A DNA stretch of 26,202 nt, taken from the NCBI GenBank assembly GCA_046593925.1, contig JBKJQN010000113.1, forward strand, positions 1-26,202, read 5' to 3'. Of the stretch, positions 21,630-26,202 are shown one piece after another. How positions within the stretch are numbered: position 1 is the first letter of the stretch; each line of letters starts with the position of its first letter. A program made the translations under genes and the position numbers. The stretch comes from JAYVYM01 sp046593925 (lineage in GTDB: Bacteria; Actinomycetota; Actinomycetes; Mycobacteriales; SCTD01). The notes under the pieces were generated by a model. The model was not told the DNA's origin. It ran no database searches and was given only the letters and a program-made list of their open reading frames with translations.

Positions 21630-22505
21630 ATGACTGCCCAGCACCCCGTCGTCGCCGTCACCGGATCCTCCGGCGCGGGCACCACCTCCGTGATGCGCAC
21701 CTTCGAGCAGATCTTCCGGCGGGAGAGCGTCAACGCCGCATACGTCGAGGGTGACAGCTTCCACCAGTACGACCGCACGGCCATGGCGACGCAGATGGCC
21801 CAGGCCGCTGCGGAAGGTGACCACACCTTCAGCCACTTCGGCCCCGAGTCGAACCTGTTCGAGGAGCTCGAGTCGCTGTTCCGGTCGTACGGCGAGACCG
21901 GCACCGGACGCATCCGGAAGTACCTGCACGACTCCGAGGAGGCAGCGCCGTACGGCCAGGAGCCAGGCACCTTCACGCCCTGGGCGGACGTGCCCGCCGG
22001 CACCGACCTGCTCTTCTACGAGGGCCTGCACGGAGCCGTGGCGACCGACAAGGTGGACATCGCGCAGCACGCCGACCTGCTGATCGGCGTCGTGCCCGTG
22101 ATCAACCTCGAGTGGACCCAGAAGCTGCACCGCGACATGGGCAAGCGCGGCTACTCCACGGAGGCGGTCACCGAGACCATTCTGCGGCGCATGCACGACT
22201 ACGTGCACTACATGTGCCCGCAGTTCTCCCGTACGCACGTGAACTTCCAGCGGGTGCCGATGGTCGACACGTCCAACCCGTTCATCGCACGGACGATCCC
22301 GACCCTGGCTGAGTCGATGTTGGTCATCCGGTTCCAGAACCCGCGCGGGATCGACTTCCCCTATCTGCTGTCGATGCTTCCGGGTTCGTTCATGTCCCGG
22401 GCGAACACGATCGTGTGCCCGGGCGGGACGATGGACCTGGCGATGCAGCTGATCTTCACACCCATGCTCTGGCGCCTCCTGGAGCGGCGCAGCAAGACCC
22501 GCTGA
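21630..22505 (+). CDS. cbbP: Phosphoribulokinase, proteobacterial class I type
   Basis: Phosphorylates ribulose-5-phosphate with ATP to ribulose-1,5-bisphosphate, the RuBisCO substrate; in practice a marker of the Calvin cycle. 291 residues, the size of the octameric bacterial class. P-loop GSSGAGTTS (12-20), VEGDSFHQYDR (39-49), FSHFGPESN, a LFYEGLHGAV stretch with the catalytic-region acidic residue, and the C-terminal PRGIDFPYLLSMLPGSFMSR and GGTMDLAMQLI are typical. AGGAGG overlapping the cbbF stop gives the ATG at 21630 a strong site with tight coupling. RuBisCO genes are not in the window and should lie beyond it, or elsewhere. Confidence 0.97.
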   Translation: MTAQHPVVAVTGSSGAGTTSVMRTFEQIFRRESVNAAYVEGDSFHQYDRTAMATQMAQAAAEGDHTFSHFGPESNLFEELESLFRSYGETGTGRIRKYLHDSEEAAPYGQEPGTFTPWADVPAGTDLLFYEGLHGAVATDKVDIAQHADLLIGVVPVINLEWTQKLHRDMGKRGYSTEAVTETILRRMHDYVHYMCPQFSRTHVNFQRVPMVDTSNPFIARTIPTLAESMLVIRFQNPRGIDFPYLLSMLPGSFMSRANTIVCPGGTMDLAMQLIFTPMLWRLLERRSKTR

Positions 22506-22508
22506 GCA

Positions 22509-22529
22509 CCGGCGATCGGCGTTCGCCGG
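22509..22529. terminator. Bidirectional hairpin between cbbP and cbbY
   Basis: A 7-bp perfect stem CCGGCGA/TCGCCGG with a 7-nt loop in the 32-bp gap between convergent genes. It is placed to end both transcripts. No T-tract on either side. Confidence 0.5.
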
Positions 22530-22537
22530 CGCACCGG

Positions 22538-23239
22538 TCAGGGGCGGCGCCCGGGCAACCGGTCCCGGAACCAGGCGACGAGCTCGGGGGTGTCCATGCC
22601 GCCGGTGACCAGCGTCGCGCCGGCCAGGTCGTCGGCCCGGGTGTAGTCGTTGTACGCCGCGACGCAGCGCAGCCCCGCGCCGACCGCTGCGCGTACCCCG
22701 TTGGCCGAGTCCTCGACGGCCACGGTGCGCTCAGCCGCGCAGCCGCTGAGCTCCAGCACCCGCAGGTACACCGCCGGGCTGGGCTTGAGATCCGTCACCT
22801 CTGTCCCCGTCACCACCGTCCGGAAGCGCGGACCGAAGACCCGGTCGAGCAGCGGCTCGACCCAGACGCGGGTGCCCGTGGTCGCCACGTGCATCGCGAC
22901 GCCGGCCTCGTCGAGCTCGTCGAGGAGTCGGTGGACACCGGGCCGCGCGCAGATGCGGCCGCTTTCGACCAGGCCACGCATGATCTCGGTCTTGCGCCGG
23001 TGCAGGGGGATGGCGAGCTCCCGCGCCTGCTCCAGCGTCCTGCCCCGACCCTCGAACCAGTGCGTCAGTCGCCTGCCGCCACCCGTGACGCGCAGCAGCG
23101 CGCCGTAGGTCCCGACGTCCCAGCGGTCGGGCAGCCCCGCCTCCTCGAACGCCAGGTTAAAGGCCACGCGATGGCCGTCGCGCTCGCTGTCGACGAGCGT
23201 GCCGTCGACGTCGAACACGACGGCTCCGAGAGTGGTCAC
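22538..23239 (-). CDS. cbbY: CbbY-type HAD phosphatase (xylulose-1,5-bisphosphate phosphatase)
   Basis: 233 residues, HAD with a helical C1 cap. Motif I FDVDGTLVDSE (9-19, Asp10 nucleophile), then GHRVAFNLAFEEAGL, a WDVGTYGALLRVTGGGRR segment, motif II ATTG, motif III Lys in DLKPSPAVY and motif IV VEDSANGV. The GHR-AFN and Y-LL-TGG pattern in the cap is characteristic of CbbY, which dephosphorylates xylulose-1,5-bisphosphate, a misfire inhibitor of RuBisCO. A generic phosphoglycolate or beta-phosphoglucomutase-like role is the alternative. GTG 23239 follows an AGGGAG and lies 1 nt after the transketolase stop, making it the third gene of the rpe operon. Confidence 0.88.
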   Translation of the reverse strand: MTTLGAVVFDVDGTLVDSERDGHRVAFNLAFEEAGLPDRWDVGTYGALLRVTGGGRRLTHWFEGRGRTLEQARELAIPLHRRKTEIMRGLVESGRICARPGVHRLLDELDEAGVAMHVATTGTRVWVEPLLDRVFGPRFRTVVTGTEVTDLKPSPAVYLRVLELSGCAAERTVAVEDSANGVRAAVGAGLRCVAAYNDYTRADDLAGATLVTGGMDTPELVAWFRDRLPGRRP

Positions 23240-23240
23240 G

Positions 23241-24100
23241 TCACTCCCTGTCGCGCAGGTGCTCGTGGAGGCGCCTGAGCACCGCCGCCGCTGTCAACCC
23301 GTGGTGCGCCATGACCTGCTCGCCCGGACCGCAGCTGCCGATCACGGTCCGGACGCCGATGAAGCTCGGCCCGTGGTCGGCCTTGGCGCGGCGGATCGCC
23401 TCGTCGACCGCCTCGACGTCGTTACCGTCGAGGACAGCCTGCGTGTGCCAGCCGTAGGCCGCGAAGCGGGCCAGCTGGTCGTCGCTGCACGACCGGTCGA
23501 GCCCGCCGTCGATCGTGATGTCGTTGTCGTCCCAGAGCGCCACGAGACGGCCCAACCCCAGATGCCCGGCGAAGGAGGCCGCCTCGTGGCTCACGCCCTC
23601 CATGAGGCAGCCGTCGCCGACGATGACGTAGGTGAAGTGGTCGGTGAGCTCGGGGTAGCGGGCGTGGGACATGCGCTCGGCCAGAGCCATCCCGACGGCC
23701 ATGGCGAACCTCTGCCCCAGCGGTCCGGCGGTGCACTCGACGCCGACCGTGTGGCCGACCTCGGGGTGGCCCGGCGTCCGAGAGCCGAGTTGACGGAACC
23801 GGCACAGCTCTGCCTCGGGCAGGTCGTAGCCGAAGACGTGCAGCAGTCCGTAGAGCAGCGCCGAGCCGTGCCCGGCGGACAGGACGAAGCGGTCGTGGTC
23901 GGCCCAGGCCGGCGCGGCCGGGTCGTGGCGCAGGTGCCGGCTCCATAGCGCCCAGGCCATCGGTGCCGAGCCCATCGCATCCCCGGATGGCCGGACTCGG
24001 CAGCCTGCACCATGTCGGCAGCGAGGAAGCGCAGAGTGTCGACGGCGGTCTGGTCGACCGGGACGGGCGGCGCCGCGGCAGCGCGCAGGGTGCCGGTCAT
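23241..24100 (-). pseudogene. Transketolase N-terminal region, frameshifted and short
   Basis: Thiamine-diphosphate domain of transketolase. The first frame (ATG 24100) reads LRFLAADMVQAAESGHPGM; a one-base deletion at 23976-23977 (ATG-CG-ATG where ATG-CCG-ATG is expected) shifts to the frame MGSAPMAWALW. That frame continues with SAGHGSALLYGLL, ECTAGPLGQ and the ThDP motif GDGCLMEG...DDNDITIDG. Restoring one base gives about 286 residues. The protein then ends after VRTVIGSCGPG with an atypical tail, whereas a full enzyme has about 660 residues, so the pyrimidine-binding and C-terminal domains are absent. Either this is a split-transketolase N subunit with a sequencing error, or a decayed gene. 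Its start overlaps the rpe stop (TGATG) and cbbY follows after 1 nt, so the operon frame is intact. Confidence 0.85.
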
Positions 24101-24792
24101 CAGGCTGCCTGCCCGATGCTCGCGGCGGTGCGCAGCTGGTCCACGGCCGCCGCCTTGCCGCCCGGCTGGGCGTACATCCAGGAGCCGGAGATGAAGACGT
24201 CGGCGCCCGCAGCGGCGGCGCCGCCGATGGTGCGGTCGGTGATGCCGCCGTCCACCTCGAGCTCGATGGCCAGCCCGGACTCGTCGATCAGCCGGCGGAG
24301 GTGGGCGACCTTCGGCTCGACGGACGGGAGGTAGGCCTGGCCGCCGAAGCCCGGGTTGACCGTCATGGCCAGCACCAGGTCGGTCTCCGTCAGGACGTGC
24401 TCGACGACCTGGACCGGGGTGTGCGGGTTGAGGGCCACGCCGCTGCGCGCGCCGAGCTCGCGGATGCGGGCCAGGGTCCGGTGCAGGTGGGTGCACGTCT
24501 CGGCGTGCACGATGACCAGCTCACAACCGGCGTCGACGTACCGGGCGAGCAGCGCGTCGGGGTTCACCACCATCAGGTGCGCCTCGAACCCGACGGTGCT
24601 GTGCGGCCGTGCGGCGGCGATGACGTCCGGCCCGAAGGTCAGGTTCGGCACGAAGACGCCGTCCATGACGTCCCACTGGATGCGGTCGACGCCCGCGTCG
24701 CACAGGGCACGCACCTCCTCGCCGAGGTGGGCGAAGTCCGCAGGCAGCACGGAGGGCACGATGAGGGGCCTCCGGGATCGGACCTCGGTCAT
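24100..24792 (-). CDS. rpe: Ribulose-phosphate 3-epimerase
   Basis: Interconverts xylulose-5-phosphate and ribulose-5-phosphate, feeding phosphoribulokinase. 230 residues, TIM barrel: PSVLPADFAHLG (13-24), DVMDGVFVPNLTFG (41-54), FEAHLMV (69-75), MTVNPGFGGQ (143-152) and EVDGGI (179-184). The metal site of the family normally uses His and Asp of HxD, then His72 and Asp181. Here the first His is Gln39 (QWD). Also, LSADF reads LPADF. The substitution may define a subfamily rather than a dead enzyme. ATG 24792 is chosen because AGAGG lies 8 nt upstream; an in-frame ATG at 24822 has no such site. This is the first gene of the rpe-tkt-cbbY operon, which I would call cbbE in this context. Confidence 0.93.
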   Translation of the reverse strand: MTEVRSRRPLIVPSVLPADFAHLGEEVRALCDAGVDRIQWDVMDGVFVPNLTFGPDVIAAARPHSTVGFEAHLMVVNPDALLARYVDAGCELVIVHAETCTHLHRTLARIRELGARSGVALNPHTPVQVVEHVLTETDLVLAMTVNPGFGGQAYLPSVEPKVAHLRRLIDESGLAIELEVDGGITDRTIGGAAAAGADVFISGSWMYAQPGGKAAAVDQLRTAASIGQAA

Positions 24793-24847
24793 GGCGGTGG
24801 CCTCTCTGGTCGGAGCCGTCATCAGACCGCGGGCCGGCAGCAGGGCA

Positions 24848-24872
24848 CTCCCCCGCGTGAGTGGCGGAGGGG
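24848..24872. promoter_or_regulatory. Imperfect dyad between rpe and response regulator
   Basis: CTCCCCCGC (24848-24856) pairs with GCGGAGGGG (24864-24872) with one mismatch and a 7-nt loop. It lies in the 168-bp divergent gap and could be an operator for either transcript, perhaps for the adjacent response regulator itself. The evidence is position only. Confidence 0.25.
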
Positions 24873-24948
24873 GTGAGATCCCCGGAGGCTGCCGGTCGTG
24901 CCCCCGCTGCTCGTCAGTTCCCGGCGCCGGCTCGGCTTCCACGAGCAC

Positions 24949-24954
24949 TACGCT
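24949..24954 (+). promoter_or_regulatory. Possible leaderless -10 box of response regulator
   Basis: TACGCT fits TANNNT and ends 6 nt before ATG 24961, which has no Shine-Dalgarno sequence. If real, the mRNA begins at the start codon. The competing explanation is translation from GTG 24898, which has GGAGG 9 nt upstream. Confidence 0.35.
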
Positions 24955-24960
24955 CGCCGC

Positions 24961-25629
24961 ATGCAGGTCCCGGTCGCGGCGCCCTTGCGCCTCGTTCTCG
25001 TCGACGACCACGAGATGGTCCTGCACGGGCTGCAGGCCATGCTCGGGCACTTCCCCGACCAGGTGGCCATCGTCGGACAGGCCACCGCCGCCGCCGCCGC
25101 GCTCGCGCTGGTTGCCGTGGAGCAGCCCGACGTACTGCTCTGCGACGTGCGGCTCGGCAAGGACAGCGGCCTGGACCTCTGTCGCCAGGTCACGACGCAG
25201 CATCCGGCGGTCAAGGTCGTGCTGCTCACGGTGTACGACGACGAGCACTACCTCTACCAGGCACTGCGCGTCGGTGCGTCCGGGTACGTCCTCAAACGCA
25301 TCGGCGGCCAGGAGCTGGTCGCCCACCTGCTCCGGGTCGCGGACGGCGAGACGGTCGTCGACCACGGCCTCGCCGGGCGGGTGGCCCTGTCCGCCGCGCG
25401 CCTGAGCGCGGGGGAGTTCTGGCCCGGCGCGCACCTCGGGCTCACCCAACGCGAGTCAGAGGTACTCGAGCTGCTCGTCTCGGGCCATTCCAACAAGGGT
25501 GTCGCGAGCAAGCTGGTCGTCAGCGAGGACACCGTGAAGACCCACATCCGCGGGCTGTACCGCAAACTCGGCGTCTCGGACCGGAGCGGAGCGACCTCGG
25601 TCGCCTTGCGGGAGGGCCTGTTCCGGTGA
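24961..25629 (+). CDS. NarL/LuxR-family response regulator
   Basis: DNA-binding output of a two-component system, about 222 residues. The receiver domain (about 9-125) has acidic pair Asp15-Asp16, phosphoacceptor Asp62 in LLCDVRLG, Thr in LLTVYDD, and Lys in GYVLKRIGG. The C-terminal LuxR helix-turn-helix has LTQRESEVLELL and SEDTVKTHIRGLYRKLGVSDR. ATG 24961 gives a normal N-terminus; GTG 24898 would add 21 residues. The stop overlaps the kinase GTG (GTGA). It is divergent from rpe-tkt-cbbY, making these the most likely local targets; this is inferred from position. Confidence 0.93.
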   Translation: MQVPVAAPLRLVLVDDHEMVLHGLQAMLGHFPDQVAIVGQATAAAAALALVAVEQPDVLLCDVRLGKDSGLDLCRQVTTQHPAVKVVLLTVYDDEHYLYQALRVGASGYVLKRIGGQELVAHLLRVADGETVVDHGLAGRVALSAARLSAGEFWPGAHLGLTQRESEVLELLVSGHSNKGVASKLVVSEDTVKTHIRGLYRKLGVSDRSGATSVALREGLFR

Positions 25630-26202
25630 CCGGGGTCTCGACCGCCGTCCCTGACGCCGCTGATCTGGCAGCCCGCCTGGGCGCCGACGGCGCCATTCTG
25701 TACGCGGTCGAGGACCGGGGCCTGACCGTCGCGGACGTCTGGCCGGTGCACCCGGCAGCCGGTGCGCTCCGGCTGCAGATCGGCTTCGGGGTGACGGGAC
25801 GTGTCGCGCGGACGGGAGAGCCGCTCCTGCTTGCTGAGGACTCGCCGCGCAACGAGCTGCACCGGCAGCTGATGGGCGTCGAGCCCGCCCAGACCGTCGC
25901 GCGCATGTGCGTCCCCCTGCCCGGCGCGGACGGCTTGCTCGCCTCCGGCGTCGTCGGCGTGCTCGCGGTCCACCGGCACCCGCGGCACCCGTTCGACGCC
26001 GAGGATCTGGAGCGTGCGCAGTCCTACGCCCCGCTGCTCGGCCTGCGCCTGCACGCCCAGCAGCTGTGGCTGGCGGTCACCCGCCACAGGTCCGAGCGCG
26101 ACCGCCTGATCAAGCAGGCGATCGAGGCGCAGGAGGTCGAGCGGCGCCGTACGGCGAACGAGCTCCACGACGGCGTCACCACGGCGCTGGCGTCGATGTC
26201 GT
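25626..26202 (+). CDS. GAF-domain sensor histidine kinase (3' end beyond window)
   Basis: 192 codons visible from GTG 25626, which overlaps the regulator stop. A GAF-type sensor domain (about 10-145: FGVTGRVARTGEPLLLAED, CVPLPGAD, GVVGVLAVHR, FDAEDLERAQSYAPLLGL) is followed by a coiled linker and the start of a HisKA_3 dimerisation domain. In that domain the EVERRRTANELHDGV sequence carries phosphoacceptor His181. There is no membrane segment in the visible part, so it is probably cytosolic. The ATPase domain is beyond the window edge. The GAF ligand is unknown; with Calvin genes next door a metabolite or redox signal would make sense but is unproven. Confidence 0.92.
   Translation, partial: MTGVSTAVPDAADLAARLGADGAILYAVEDRGLTVADVWPVHPAAGALRLQIGFGVTGRVARTGEPLLLAEDSPRNELHRQLMGVEPAQTVARMCVPLPGADGLLASGVVGVLAVHRHPRHPFDAEDLERAQSYAPLLGLRLHAQQLWLAVTRHRSERDRLIKQAIEAQEVERRRTANELHDGVTTALASMS

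Noticed and set aside
1..26202. CRISPR arrays, tRNA or rRNA genes, phage or defence modules
   Set aside because: No regularly spaced repeats, cloverleaf sequences, integrase or nuclease genes were seen on either strand.

Overview
The window is strongly GC-rich. Its genes are tightly packed and often joined by GTGA/ATGA overlaps, with many GTG/TTG starts, plausible leaderless starts, and secreted SGNH hydrolases of actinomycete type. This points to a high-GC actinobacterium (Actinomycetota); genus and species cannot be set from the sequence alone. All calls come from reading the translations and motifs; no database search was run.

Left part (1-5,423, minus strand): a DEAD-box RNA helicase cut by the window edge, a GreA/GreB-like factor, an FAD-linked 2-hydroxyacid dehydrogenase overlapping an E. 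coli-type serA, and a small four-helix membrane protein. Middle (5,701-14,359, plus strand): a compact nucleoside uptake and breakdown operon. It encodes a BMP lipoprotein, a two-domain ABC ATPase, two permeases, cytidine deaminase, thymidine phosphorylase, a PHYHD1-like Fe(II)/2-oxoglutarate dioxygenase and adenosine deaminase. deoC lies convergent to it on the minus strand, so imported nucleosides can be deaminated, phosphorolysed and fed as deoxyribose phosphate to central metabolism. The dioxygenase is the unexplained member.

Next (15,657-18,429, minus strand) come two paralogous secreted SGNH/GDSL hydrolases. They are followed by about 0.9 kb of debris holding the start of a lost secreted protein and a fragment of an IS1380-type transposase.

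Right part (19,321-26,202): a Calvin-Benson cluster without RuBisCO in view. A NagD-type HAD phosphatase (apparently starting at ATC) is divergent from class I fructose-1,6-bisphosphatase and class I phosphoribulokinase. Convergent to these is an operon of ribulose-phosphate 3-epimerase, a frameshifted and short transketolase, and CbbY. Divergent from that operon is a LuxR-type response regulator overlapping a GAF histidine kinase that runs off the window. The two HAD enzymes fit removal of RuBisCO side products (2-phosphoglycolate and xylulose-1,5-bisphosphate), and the two-component pair is a candidate local regulator.

The observations most worth checking are the dioxygenase inside a nucleoside operon, the serA/FAD-dehydrogenase pair as a possible D-2-hydroxyglutarate cycle, the broken or split transketolase, the epimerase with a changed metal ligand, the ATC start, and a long inverted repeat in front of the cbb genes.
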